IMG/VR virus record: IMGVR_UViG_3300001472_000023
Location: 1 to 52,864 of that record
DNA from: a virus
DNA length: 52,864 bases
Reading direction: 5' to 3' (one strand)
The notes under the pieces were generated by a model. It was given only the letters and a program-made list of their open reading frames with translations. It was not told the DNA's origin and searched no databases. Shown piece after piece: positions 1 through 7,044 of this stretch (positions are counted from its first letter, which is position 1; each line of letters opens with the position of its first letter). The translations under genes and the position numbers were made by a program.

Positions 1-845
1 TTTGCAAGTCTTATCGACCCACCATCAGTGCCACTATTAGCTGAATAAATTGTACCAGCAACGTGAAGTTTTTGACTCGGACTAGTTGTTCCTATACCAA
101 CGTTACCTGAAGGCAGTATCCTTGCGACTTCTGAACCTGCTTGTTTAAATACGTGGGAGTAACCAGACTCAGCATCAAAGTTGAAGTTACCCCCCATATC
201 TATGGTTGAAGTAGCTGCAACTCCTATTCTTTTAATTCCTATACTGCCCTCTACCTCTAACTTTTCACTTGGATTCGTTGTTCCTATACCAACGTGGCCA
301 TTAGCTAATACTGATATGTTAGTAGATGCTGCTGTATCCGCTCTTCCAAACGAGGCTATACCCCCTTCTGCTACCATATAAGCAGAAGTATCATTATCCG
401 ATACGGCTAGTTTGGCTCTATTAGTTCTAGATTTTATCGTGAGACCAATTTCCGCGCCACCTTCTGAATTAAAGATCGCTGTTTTTGTCTGACCAGACAC
501 GCTATTACCAAGCTGCAACCCTACTGATGGAGATGTTGCCCCAATACCAACGTTATTATTTAATCTATGAATTGTTAATGAATCAGCCCCTAATTGAGAA
601 TTGTAAATACGGAACATGTCATTAGTTGCCCCATTAACATACTGATTCTCCAAGCTCCAAGTGGTATAAGTACCTACAAGATCAACTTTTGCTGACGTAC
701 TCCCAGAACTTTCTATATCTAACCCTGCAAATGTAGGAGAGTCGGAGGTATTCAAACTTAAATCGTCTAGAACCTCACTAGTCGAGAGAGATGAAAAGTT
801 CGTTTGGTTGTTTACTCCTGTTGATCCTACAAAATACTCAGACAT
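1..845 (-). CDS. Tail fibre-like structural protein (C-terminus beyond window)
   Basis: The gene starts at an ATG at 845-843 (MSEYFVGSTG) and stays open to the left edge, so about 281 residues are visible and the C-terminus is missing. The visible part is rich in Gly, Ser, Thr and Asn, and carries the recurrent phrases NVGIGATSPS, HVGIGTTNPSEKLEVEG and NVGIGTTSPSQKLHVAG. These are typical of phage and bacterial fibre shafts that often end in a self-cleaving intramolecular chaperone domain; any such domain would lie outside the window. It is likely a trimeric host-contact fibre. It is the last gene of the left structural block, placed after a terminator and with its own GTGTAAC element upstream, so it is probably transcribed as a separate late unit. 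Confidence 0.75.
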   Translation of the reverse strand, partial: MSEYFVGSTGVNNQTNFSSLSTSEVLDDLSLNTSDSPTFAGLDIESSGSTSAKVDLVGTYTTWSLENQYVNGATNDMFRIYNSQLGADSLTIHRLNNNVGIGATSPSVGLQLGNSVSGQTKTAIFNSEGGAEIGLTIKSRTNRAKLAVSDNDTSAYMVAEGGIASFGRADTAASTNISVLANGHVGIGTTNPSEKLEVEGSIGIKRIGVAATSTIDMGGNFNFDAESGYSHVFKQAGSEVARILPSGNVGIGTTSPSQKLHVAGTIYSANSGTDGGSIRLA

Positions 846-866
846 AGCTATAAATTATATAGATTG

Positions 867-872
867 TTACAC
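867..872 (-). promoter_or_regulatory. GTGTAAC element upstream of fibre gene
   Basis: On the minus strand GGTGTAAC lies about 22 bases before the fibre ATG and is followed by TATATAAT. A second relative, GTGTAT, lies at 892-887 directly after the terminator T-tract. It belongs to the set of GTGTAAY/GTGTAT elements found upstream of structural genes in this window. Promoter function is inferred. Confidence 0.4.
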
Positions 873-892
873 CTATTTATAGTTAAATACAC

Positions 893-921
893 AAAAAAAC
901 CCAACCCTTTCTAGGGTTGGG
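893..921 (-). terminator. Rho-independent terminator after 536-residue structural gene
   Basis: There is a perfect 9-bp stem, CCCAACCCT (900-908) with AGGGTTGGG (913-921), around a 4-base loop. On the minus strand it is followed directly by seven T (plus-strand A run 893-899). It lies 20 bases beyond the stop of the gene at 941-2551 and separates it from the next fibre gene. Confidence 0.9.
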
Positions 922-940
922 TGATTAAAAATAATTAAGT

Positions 941-2551
941 TTAATTAGTTTCTTCTATCCAATTGTAATTGATAGTCGCAGAAGTCACTAACGTTGTTGT
1001 AGATTGATCGCTGGCTATCTTTAAACCATTACCGTTTACGCTAACAGATAGACCGTAACTAGAAGCGTTAGATCCTGCAAATGTTTTTATAACAAAAGAG
1101 GATAACATGTCTGTGCTGTCAGAATCCCTACGAATAACACCTTGAATCTTCCACATAGCAACGTAAGTGCCATTATCTGAATCTTGAGCCGTATCAATTG
1201 ATTGTACAACACCCTCAAAAGCTACTGTAGTTTTATCATTTAAGTCTATAGCATTCCCATCTGTTCCAGAAGCTGATATTCCATTATTGTCTGTTCCACG
1301 TAAAATTAAAGAACCTCCTTTAGTAACTACATTACTAATGCTAGTATTATCACTTCCAAGCTCAATCTTATTGAGGTGGCCTTGGTCTGAAACTGTAGCG
1401 ATCGCAGATGTCGAAGATCCCAAGTCAACAGATCCTCCCCCTGTAAGGCCAGAAGAAACAGAAACTGTTACGGAATCATTAGAAAGTTTAGAGTTAGCTA
1501 TAGAACCTGCCAACATGTCATTTTCAACAGCGCCAGCAGCAATTGTTGCGGTCAGAGTCTCAGTAGTGTCTGACCCATCAAATACGACAGAACCTCCCAA
1601 GTCTCCAGCTAAAGAAAGAGTTGTAGCAGCAGACCATTTAGAGGCTGTAGCCGCATTACCAACAATATCAGCTTCAATATCTAAACTATTAGTTTTCCAA
1701 CGATTATTCGTAGAGTCGTAAGTGAACTCTGCAATTGTAGAAGCGGCTGTTCCAGAAATTATAATACCACCACCATCTGCAGCAGCATCATTCGCTGCTC
1801 CAGTTCCTAAAACCAAGTTTATGTCACCAATCTGGACATCTGTAGAAGAAATGGTAGTAGTCGTGCCTTCAACTTGCAAATCTCCTTGAATAACGACTGT
1901 ACCAGCTGGGCCAGAACTATCTGGATCGATTGTAATTGTAGATGGTCCCGTAATATTACCTCCGTTAACTCGAAGATCTTCTACTTGTATGTCTTGGTTT
2001 GTAGTCGCTCCATTATCACAGACATTATCTAAAGTGAGGCTTTGGAAAGACCCTGAAACAGCTTGAAGAGCTGAAATCTCAGTATCGTTACTATTAATTC
2101 TACCATTTAAATTCCCAGTAGCAGTCCTCAGGGTTGTTAGCTCTGCATCATTCCCATCAATCCTAGTATCTATAGCTCCAGAAATAGCGTTAACCTCTGT
2201 CTCTGTATAATAACGATTATCTAAGTTAACAGAAGAGAAATCAGCCGTGGTAACGTGTCCAAGATCATCAAAAACAAACTCAACAGACTGAAGAACACTG
2301 CCGTCAGCATTATTAATATCGAAATCCGAAGCCTCCGTAATATCTGGGTGAGCATTAGCTGCCAGATAGCCAGACATCGCAATAAGAGCATCTTGAGACG
2401 CTCCGCGATCTGTAACCCCATCCGTAATGGAGTTTTGTATTGCTGATGACCTTACATCAGTATCGAAAGTTGATATATCTGTTAGGCTACCTGTCTGAAA
2501 ATCGACCTGAGTCCCATTCAGCTCTCCTTTGTAAATAATATTTGTCGCCAT
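941..2551 (-). CDS. Virion structural / tail fibre-like protein
   Basis: This 536-residue protein is low in Cys and rich in Ser, Thr, Asn, Asp and Gly. The centre contains a stretch reading GDLQVEGTTTTISSTDVQ followed by INLVLGTG, a phrase recurrent in marine phage and cyanophage fibre or neck-appendage proteins. Further on come NAATASKW, LAGDLGGSVVFDGS and SSGLTGGGSVDLG, typical of beta-rich fibre shafts. The C-terminal 120 residues (AFEGVVQSIDTAQ to the end) look like a compact beta domain of the kind that caps fibres. The likely role is host recognition or virion decoration. It is first of its transcription unit with a GTGTAAT element upstream, and ends at a strong terminator. The family call is by motif resemblance only. 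Confidence 0.75.
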   Translation of the reverse strand: MATNIIYKGELNGTQVDFQTGSLTDISTFDTDVRSSAIQNSITDGVTDRGASQDALIAMSGYLAANAHPDITEASDFDINNADGSVLQSVEFVFDDLGHVTTADFSSVNLDNRYYTETEVNAISGAIDTRIDGNDAELTTLRTATGNLNGRINSNDTEISALQAVSGSFQSLTLDNVCDNGATTNQDIQVEDLRVNGGNITGPSTITIDPDSSGPAGTVVIQGDLQVEGTTTTISSTDVQIGDINLVLGTGAANDAAADGGGIIISGTAASTIAEFTYDSTNNRWKTNSLDIEADIVGNAATASKWSAATTLSLAGDLGGSVVFDGSDTTETLTATIAAGAVENDMLAGSIANSKLSNDSVTVSVSSGLTGGGSVDLGSSTSAIATVSDQGHLNKIELGSDNTSISNVVTKGGSLILRGTDNNGISASGTDGNAIDLNDKTTVAFEGVVQSIDTAQDSDNGTYVAMWKIQGVIRRDSDSTDMLSSFVIKTFAGSNASSYGLSVSVNGNGLKIASDQSTTTLVTSATINYNWIEETN

Positions 2552-2552
2552 A

Positions 2553-2580
2553 TGTGTAACTAGTTATTGCTAATTACACA
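2553..2580. promoter_or_regulatory. Inverted GTGTAA pair upstream of structural gene
   Basis: TGTGTAA (2553-2559) and TTACACA (2574-2580) form a 7-bp inverted repeat with a 14-base centre, right before the ATG at 2551. The minus-strand copy GTGTAAT has the same sequence as the element before other structural genes, while the second arm points the other way. This may be an operator or a promoter with dyad symmetry. Confidence 0.4.
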
Positions 2581-2602
2581 ACAAAGACTAAATAAGAAAA
2601 AA

Positions 2603-3142
2603 TTAATATTTTAACTGAGATAAATCAACTTTTCCTAACCAACGCACATTTGTTGCAGCTTTACCTGCGGCATGGAATTTCAAAGAGCCATTCGAAGGGC
2701 TAACTGAAAATTGCACATCCCCTACCCCTATTTCATCTTGTATTATATGAGTATGGGGAGTACCCAAAAGAGCAACAGAATTAGCACTATTACCCCTTTT
2801 TGCACCACCATTCACATGCATAATGACGGTATCTCCATTTTGCGCTCTACCTATAAAATGGCAGCTAAAAAAGTAAGAAGTATTGTCCTCTAAGACAAAC
2901 CTAGCGTTAGTACCATCTAAAAACAATTCGGTTTCTGAAGCATCTGTAGAAGAACCCCTTAAGAGAAAGATTGCATTTTGTGCGTCTCCAGCTACAGAAA
3001 AATAACCATTAGATATTACAAACTGGTTTTGTTGGGCATTTAAATTTGCATTTTTGGCACCATCTCCAAAGATAACTTCAGAAACATTCTCTGTATTGAG
3101 AGTTTCTAAAACTAAATTTTTTAATTTTACTTCTAACGCCAT
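2603..3142 (-). CDS. Putative fibre or appendage protein
   Basis: A 179-residue protein that I do not recognise by family. It has no signal peptide or membrane segment. The composition (many short beta-type stretches, Gly/Asn/Ser-rich, GTPHTHIIQDEIGVGDVQF near residue 128) resembles the beta-sandwich tips of phage fibres. The final segment VRWLGKVDLSQLKY recalls C-terminal ends of fibre proteins. Its ATG shares one base with the stop of the upstream gene (3142..3561), so the two are probably translationally coupled. It sits among fibre-type genes, so a role in the same adhesion device is inferred. Confidence 0.6.
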   Translation of the reverse strand: MALEVKLKNLVLETLNTENVSEVIFGDGAKNANLNAQQNQFVISNGYFSVAGDAQNAIFLLRGSSTDASETELFLDGTNARFVLEDNTSYFFSCHFIGRAQNGDTVIMHVNGGAKRGNSANSVALLGTPHTHIIQDEIGVGDVQFSVSPSNGSLKFHAAGKAATNVRWLGKVDLSQLKY

Positions 3143-3561
3143 TATGTGTTTGGTATTGCTCTAGTTTGTAATACGTATCCTGTACCTATATTATCTGAAA
3201 ATTCTACAAAGAATCCAGTGGTACTTATATCTCTAACTGCAGTAAAATAAGTTCTCTCTACCCCATTTGGCAACTGAAGCTCGCATTGAACCATAGGTAC
3301 AGAAGAAAATGCGGTACCAAATGCTATTCCTGTTTCTTCTATTCCAGAAGGTAAAACAAAATCAACCCTTTGACTAAAGCTCTGATCTAAAAATTTGTTA
3401 TACTGGTCTAATGACAGATGATAATATTCATTGTTAGCACCACCTTGAATCGATAAAAGCCCATTATGGGAAATACCGTCCACAGCCACATCTAAGCCTG
3501 TCGAAGAAATTATCGACAAATCTACATTTGGAGTCTCTGTAACTGTTACATTAATACTCAT
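3142..3561 (-). CDS. Putative receptor-binding / H-type-lectin-like fibre protein
   Basis: A 139-residue protein. The middle, GGANNEYYHLSLDQYNKFLDQ, matches the common phage fibre phrase in which a Gly-rich turn is followed by YYHL and a short helix. The C-terminal 70 residues (VDFVLPSGIEETGIAFGTAFSSVPMVQ onward) have the pattern of the small H-type lectin-like beta-sandwich found at fibre tips: strand, pause, 'F...F.S.P.V...L', strand. It overlaps the upstream gene by 4 bases (ATGA). Likely a subunit of a carbohydrate-binding fibre. The lectin assignment is by pattern and should be tested by structure prediction. Confidence 0.6.
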   Translation of the reverse strand: MSINVTVTETPNVDLSIISSTGLDVAVDGISHNGLLSIQGGANNEYYHLSLDQYNKFLDQSFSQRVDFVLPSGIEETGIAFGTAFSSVPMVQCELQLPNGVERTYFTAVRDISTTGFFVEFSDNIGTGYVLQTRAIPNT

Positions 3562-3905
3562 GGAAGAGGAGTAGCTGTTCCATTAACAGTTGCTGTTCCA
3601 TATAACAACCTATCAACACAACCATCGGCTTTGATTAAAAATATATCATAAGAACTATAAGCTGGCTCCATAGCTTGAGTGTCAGCACTATTTAGAGACA
3701 TTTTCGCAACACCGTTTACAGCGTCAGTTTCTGCATAAGTAAATGTGGCTTGAACAGCTTGATCATAATCTCTATAAACAACTCCAGTCAAATACACTGC
3801 ATCCGTTCTTAAATCATAGGCTGTATTAGTGTCATCCTTCAAAGTTAAAGGGATGTCAAGGCAAGCTCCTTGCTCAATAATAATATCATATTTTGTCCCA
3901 GCCAT
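3558..3905 (-). CDS. Phage structural protein, baseplate/appendage type
   Basis: A 115-residue protein. The N-terminus 'YDIIIEQGACLDIPLTLKDD' followed by 'AYDLRTDA' fits a widespread phage motif (Q-G-A followed by alternating hydrophobics, then D-L) found in small tail or appendage proteins, including the N-termini of some baseplate upper proteins. The rest predicts as beta-rich. It overlaps the next gene (3142..3561) by 4 bases and leads a three-gene fibre set. A GTGTAAC element is 10-15 bases upstream. Function as an adaptor that attaches fibres is inferred from size and context. Confidence 0.6.
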   Translation of the reverse strand: MAGTKYDIIIEQGACLDIPLTLKDDTNTAYDLRTDAVYLTGVVYRDYDQAVQATFTYAETDAVNGVAKMSLNSADTQAMEPAYSSYDIFLIKADGCVDRLLYGTATVNGTATPLP

Positions 3906-3914
3906 TGCCTTTAG

Positions 3915-3920
3915 TTACAC
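3915..3920 (-). promoter_or_regulatory. GTGTAAC element before fibre gene set
   Basis: Minus-strand GTGTAAC begins 15 bases before the ATG at 3905. The gap between the holin-like gene and this one is only 22 bases, so a motif here is unlikely to be random filler. Confidence 0.4.
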
Positions 3921-3927
3921 TAATTAT

Positions 3928-4242
3928 CTATTTTTTTAAGAATTTATCAGGATTCTTTTCAAACTTCTTCGCTAAAGCGATTATTCCATTGATAATCTCT
4001 GGGCTTACTACTCCAACTACACCATATGCTATAGCTTTAATGAAATCACTAATGGGAGCATCTTGAAGCACAAACCATAATATACCAGATAAGATTGTAG
4101 CAGCGACGACATTTCTAAGAAAAGTTCTCATGGAGTAAGCACCCTTGTAAGTGAGCATCCTTGCCACCATGCCAGCCGCCCCGATCATTGGTATGATCCA
4201 ACCTCCATCCATAAACTCTCTCATCAAGCTTTTAAAATCCAT
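3928..4242 (-). CDS. Putative holin
   Basis: A 104-residue membrane protein. Hydrophobic segments lie at about residues 14-32 (GGWIIPMIGAAGMVARML), 42-60 (NVVAATILSGILWFVL) and 68-92 (IKAIAYGVVGVVSPEIINGI). The C-terminus is short and basic (KKFEKNPDKFLKK). Size, two to three membrane segments, charged tail and position beside virion genes match phage holins, which permeabilise the inner membrane at the end of infection. The 'GGW..P..GA.GM.AR' start is a recurrent theme in small phage holin-type proteins. No endolysin is visible in the window, so this is not a complete lysis cassette. Confidence 0.65.
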   Translation of the reverse strand: MDFKSLMREFMDGGWIIPMIGAAGMVARMLTYKGAYSMRTFLRNVVAATILSGILWFVLQDAPISDFIKAIAYGVVGVVSPEIINGIIALAKKFEKNPDKFLKK

Positions 4243-4291
4243 GTAAAATATATTACACCAAAATATTTTTTTTTGTGTATCTTATTTTAAG
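4243..4291. promoter_or_regulatory. Divergent intergenic region with opposed GTGTAA/GTGTAT elements
   Basis: This 49-base gap separates the minus-strand holin-like gene from the plus-strand island. Minus-strand GTGTAAT lies at 4258-4253, about 16 bases before the holin ATG. Plus-strand GTGTAT lies at 4275-4280, 17 bases before the ATG at 4292, preceded by a T run. The nearly symmetric placement suggests two facing-away start sites of one promoter class. Confidence 0.45.
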
Positions 4292-5602
4292 ATGGGGGAA
4301 CATCGAAAAGACCTTGAAGAAGCAGAACATTTTGCTAAAAAATACTGTAACCCAAAAGATAGCGAAATTATCTCTGACTTAGATCGTCATGCAAGAGAAA
4401 CAGCATGGGCTTTGTTACAGAGAATTAAATACTTGGAACAGAAGTCTTGTGTTTGTGAAGAGTGTGGTGGTGAGGTGGACGATGAGCCTTTAGAAGAAGA
4501 AGTCTCTGAAGAAGAAGTTAAAGTTGAAAAAAATAAAGGTCAGGAGGTGAAAGCTGAAACCCCTGAGACTTCTACTATGGATAAGTTATCTGAGATAGCT
4601 GAGAAAAATAAAGATATTTTGGATAAAGCTGCAAAAGGTACGGCTGCTGCTGCCGCTGCTGGAGCAACCACCCAAACAGCAAGTGCCGCTACTGGCTTAA
4701 GCGCTTTTGTGCAAGAGACCGTTCAAAAAGTAGGAACAATTGGGGTCGCTGGAACTATGTCCATAGGTAGTGGAGCTTACTTCCAAGCCAAAACAACAAA
4801 AGAAAAGGGTACTGAAATAGCTGTTGTGGCAGAACAAGAGCACAAAGTATTTTCTAATTTAAATGATTTTACTGAAACAACAATTGGATTCCAGCCTTTT
4901 GGCGGCGTTACCGAAGCGATTGTAGAATATGCCGAAAAGGGTTATGGAGATGTCGTCGGTACATCTGAAGAAGGTTACAAGGGAGGCGAAGAAGGAGAAG
5001 GAGAAGAATCTAGCGGCGAAGAGGGTGAAGGCGAAACCTCAAATGAAGAAGCCTCTAACGAGGGAGAAGGAAATGAAGACGAGCCTACAGAAAAAAATAA
5101 TGAAGAAGGTGAAGGGGAAGCTGTTAAAGAAGAGGATTCTGTAAAGACTGAAGAAGAAACTGAAGGAGAGGAAACAGAAGAATCCGAAGAGGGGTCCGAA
5201 GAAGAGGGGTCCGAAGAAGAGGGGTCCGAAGAAGAGGAATCTGAAGGAGAGGAAACAGAAGAATCCGAAGAGGAATCCGAAGAGGAGGAATCCGAAGAGG
5301 AGGAATCCGAAGAGGAGGAATCCGAAGAAGAGGAATCTGAAGGAGAGGAAACAGAAGAATCCGAAGAGGAATCCGAAGAGGAGGAATCCGAAGAGGAGGA
5401 GCCTGAAGAAGAGGAGGAAGAATCTGAAGAGGGTGAGCCTGAAGAAAAAGAGCAGCCTGAAGAACAGTCTGAAGAGGGCGGAGAGGGCGAAGAGAAAAAA
5501 ACAGATATTGAGAATTCAGAAGAGACATTTGAACTAGAAGAAGATGATCAAGTCACTCAAGTCCCTGATGTGATTAAACTCCCTAATATGATAAGAAAAT
5601 AA
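4292..5602 (+). CDS. Very acidic Glu-rich repeat protein
   Basis: A 436-residue protein of unknown function. Residues 1-50 are helical and charged; residues 52-58 hold a CVCEECGG cluster (possible metal site). Residues about 113-165 are Ala/Gly/Thr-rich (six consecutive Ala in one place) and could be a membrane-associated or flexible segment. Residues 230-405 are an extremely acidic low-complexity tail of ESEEE-type repeats. The last 30 residues are more ordered. Such a tail could mimic nucleic acid charge, bind cations or act as a disordered spacer; I cannot choose. It opens the only plus-strand island in the left third and is followed by two membrane/secreted proteins. Its repeat is coded by near-identical DNA units, suggesting recent expansion. 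Confidence 0.7.
   Translation: MGEHRKDLEEAEHFAKKYCNPKDSEIISDLDRHARETAWALLQRIKYLEQKSCVCEECGGEVDDEPLEEEVSEEEVKVEKNKGQEVKAETPETSTMDKLSEIAEKNKDILDKAAKGTAAAAAAGATTQTASAATGLSAFVQETVQKVGTIGVAGTMSIGSGAYFQAKTTKEKGTEIAVVAEQEHKVFSNLNDFTETTIGFQPFGGVTEAIVEYAEKGYGDVVGTSEEGYKGGEEGEGEESSGEEGEGETSNEEASNEGEGNEDEPTEKNNEEGEGEAVKEEDSVKTEEETEGEETEESEEGSEEEGSEEEGSEEEESEGEETEESEEESEEEESEEEESEEEESEEEESEGEETEESEEESEEEESEEEEPEEEEEESEEGEPEEKEQPEEQSEEGGEGEEKKTDIENSEETFELEEDDQVTQVPDVIKLPNMIRK
5158..5445 (+). repeat. Tandem GAA/GAG-rich coding repeats with 96-bp duplication
   Basis: Units of 12-15 bases built on TCCGAAGAGGAGGAA repeat through the acidic tail. On top of this a longer block beginning AGGAATCTGAAGG occurs at 5235 and again at 5331, exactly 96 bases apart, with nearly identical sequence after it. 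Frame is kept, so it changes only tail length. Confidence 0.85.
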
Positions 5603-5607
5603 TTAAA

Positions 5608-5799
5608 ATGGAAGATTTATTCGACAAAATCCTAGCTCCTTATATGGGGTCAATGCCTGAGTTCATTATTTCTATATTAGGGCTTCTCGGAACACTTTCT
5701 TATATCGTTCCAGAGAATAGTAAACTAGGAAGAATACTTGGAAAATTAACTGGGAACTTAGGGAAATTGAAAAACTATTTGCTTAAAAAGAAAAAATGA
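5608..5799 (+). CDS. Small membrane protein, possible second holin or antiholin
   Basis: A 63-residue protein with one hydrophobic segment at about residues 15-35 (SMPEFIISILGLLGTLSYIV) followed by an amphipathic, strongly basic tail (KLTGNLGKLKNYLLKKKK). It starts five bases after the stop of the acidic protein and overlaps the next gene by 4 bases (ATGA), so the three are one operon. The single span plus basic tail resembles class III or pinholin-type proteins and small membrane-active peptides. With a three-span holin candidate encoded divergently at 3928-4242, it could be its partner or antagonist, but no direct evidence shows this. Confidence 0.55.
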   Translation: MEDLFDKILAPYMGSMPEFIISILGLLGTLSYIVPENSKLGRILGKLTGNLGKLKNYLLKKKK

Positions 5800-6632
5800 A
5801 ATATCTCTTACCTATACTTATACCCCTACTATGCCTAACTTCATTGCTGGAAGCGGCTATAATTACCTCTGTAGAAGGCAACATTCTCATAATAGACCCA
5901 ATAGGTAACCCGAATATTAATCCTGTAGTCAATATCCAAAGACCCATTCAGATCAGCACTGAGGAAGTTGTAGATATAGCCGAAAGTAAAGATAAAAAAT
6001 TAGATATGGTTATAACTTGGGACGCAGATGAAGAAGAGATTTATGATTTTTATGATGCTCCAAACTGGGATTTTTCTCAATCAGATTCTCTGGAATTAGA
6101 CAGGGATTCGCCCATCTCTAATATATTGACTATAACCGACGCCTTGATACTTGAAGATAGCCCCTCTTATTCAAATATTGAGATCGGGAATGGTTTTTCA
6201 GTAACGTTAAAATCTACCTCTTTAACCTTCCAAAACAATAATGGTTTTACTGGAGTCGATGATGATGACGATATTGTTTCTACTTTGAACATCTTTGAAG
6301 GCTCTGATATGGACGCTATGTTTTCTGCAATCGGGCTAGAAATAAATGTAGATTCAACTAGCAGCTTAACACTACGAGGGGCTGGAGACTCAATCAATAG
6401 TCAAACCGAAAGATCTATCGTTAACTTATCTCCAAATGCCCAACTCACTTTAAGTTCATTAGATCAATTCGCGGTACAAGGCGATGATATTTACTTCAAT
6501 GGTGTATCATTCTCCCAAAACCCCTCTATTTTAAAGTTTAATGGTAATACAGGTACTGCAATCCCAGAGATGAATTTTATTCTTTTTAGCGCAATCCCTA
6601 TTATATTGCTTTTAAATAACAAAAGACGATAG
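5796..6632 (+). CDS. Secreted protein with PEP-CTERM-like C-terminal sorting signal
   Basis: A 278-residue protein. Residues 1-21 are a signal peptide (MKYLLPILIPLLCLTSLLEA, with a possible cut after Ala). The mature region has no recognised catalytic motif. It looks like a beta-solenoid or adhesin-like repeat: SNILTITDALIL, NIEIGNGFSVTLKSTSLTF, LEINVDSTSSLTLRGAG, PNAQLTLSSLDQF. The end has the tripartite form of an exosortase substrate: IPE at 256-258, a short hydrophobic stretch at 261-273 and KRR at 276-278. Classical signals are P-E-P; here the third residue is Met. In bacteria such proteins are cut and attached by an exosortase and go with exopolysaccharide clusters. No exosortase gene is visible here, so the host's would be needed. 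A plain membrane anchor is the alternative. Confidence 0.65.
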   Translation: MKYLLPILIPLLCLTSLLEAAIITSVEGNILIIDPIGNPNINPVVNIQRPIQISTEEVVDIAESKDKKLDMVITWDADEEEIYDFYDAPNWDFSQSDSLELDRDSPISNILTITDALILEDSPSYSNIEIGNGFSVTLKSTSLTFQNNNGFTGVDDDDDIVSTLNIFEGSDMDAMFSAIGLEINVDSTSSLTLRGAGDSINSQTERSIVNLSPNAQLTLSSLDQFAVQGDDIYFNGVSFSQNPSILKFNGNTGTAIPEMNFILFSAIPIILLLNNKRR

Positions 6633-6650
6633 TGAATAATAAATAGATAA

Positions 6651-6680
6651 AAACGGCATCTTAAATAGATGCCGTTTTTT
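6651..6680. terminator. Bidirectional rho-independent terminator
   Basis: There is a perfect 11-bp stem, AAACGGCATCT (6651-6661) with AGATGCCGTTT (6667-6677), around TAAAT. T-rich tracts follow on both strands (TTTTTTATTT on plus, TTTTTATC on minus). It lies between the convergent stops at 6632 and 6683 and closes both operons. Confidence 0.92.
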
Positions 6681-6682
6681 AT

Positions 6683-6931
6683 TTAATCAAAAAGTTCTCT
6701 TTCTAATTTTCTGTATCGGGCATCAGAATGCCAGACTTCATCACTTTGAGGAGTGTACGTCCCCTCTTGAGTTTGAACTGGAATCCCCGCCTTGAGCTTC
6801 AAGGAAGACGGCTGATATATGTTTAAAGTCGTCGTTTTCGGACTTGAGCCGCCGCCGCAGGAGGTCAGCCCGATCAGAGGAGTTACTATCACCAGCAGCC
6901 CGTAATTCTTCAATTTCATTAATGAGTTCAT
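6683..6931 (-). CDS. Small lipoprotein, candidate outer-membrane spanin
   Basis: An 82-residue protein with a lipoprotein signal peptide: Lys at residues 6 and 8, hydrophobic GLLVIVTPLIGLTS, then the acceptor C25 followed by GGGSS. The mature part is only about 58 residues. Most of the gene lies, in another frame, inside the coiled-coil gene at 6741-7037. Embedded or overlapping lipoprotein genes are characteristic of phage Rz/Rz1 spanin pairs, which fuse inner and outer membrane in the last step of lysis of Gram-negative hosts. The partner here lacks an obvious membrane span, so the spanin call is tentative; the lipoprotein call is firm. Confidence 0.65.
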   Translation of the reverse strand: MNSLMKLKNYGLLVIVTPLIGLTSCGGGSSPKTTTLNIYQPSSLKLKAGIPVQTQEGTYTPQSDEVWHSDARYRKLERELFD

Positions 6932-7037
6932 TTTTTATCTTTCTATGGTTATTTTTAATTTCAAAAAAAGCTAATTTATTCCTTAATTCAAGATACAATT
7001 TAAGGCTTTGAGCTAAAGTTTTAATTAAGGACATCAT
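6741..7037 (-). CDS. Coiled-coil protein overlapping the lipoprotein gene
   Basis: The open frame reaches up to 7085, but the pair of ATGs at 7037 and 7034 is preferred: they follow AAAAGAAG and begin just after the stop of hldD (7045). The product is about 98 residues, MMSLIKTLAQSLKLYLELR..., mostly charged helix with heptad-like spacing to about residue 85, ending in a Gly/Ser-rich tail. The lipoprotein gene starts inside it in another reading frame. This is the gene order of an inner-membrane spanin and its lipoprotein partner, but no transmembrane segment is visible at the N-terminus; only an amphipathic helix. It could be peripheral, or a different helper. Confidence 0.55.
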   Translation of the reverse strand: MMSLIKTLAQSLKLYLELRNKLAFFEIKNNHRKIKNELINEIEELRAAGDSNSSDRADLLRRRLKSENDDFKHISAVFLEAQGGDSSSNSRGDVHSSK

Positions 7038-7044
7038 ACTTCTT

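Noticed and set aside
873-882. T4-type late promoter TATAAATA upstream of the left fibre gene
   Set aside because: Present once on the minus strand; I did not find it before the other structural genes, while GTGTAAY recurs.
5124-5528. Antisense 134-residue Leu/Pro/Arg-rich frame
   Set aside because: It is the mirror of the Glu/Ser repeat tract; the periodic codon pattern keeps all frames open. No ribosome site or neighbour link.
3928-6632. A complete lysis cassette
   Set aside because: Two holin-like membrane proteins are present, but no endolysin motif (lysozyme, amidase, transglycosylase or peptidase) is visible anywhere in the window.
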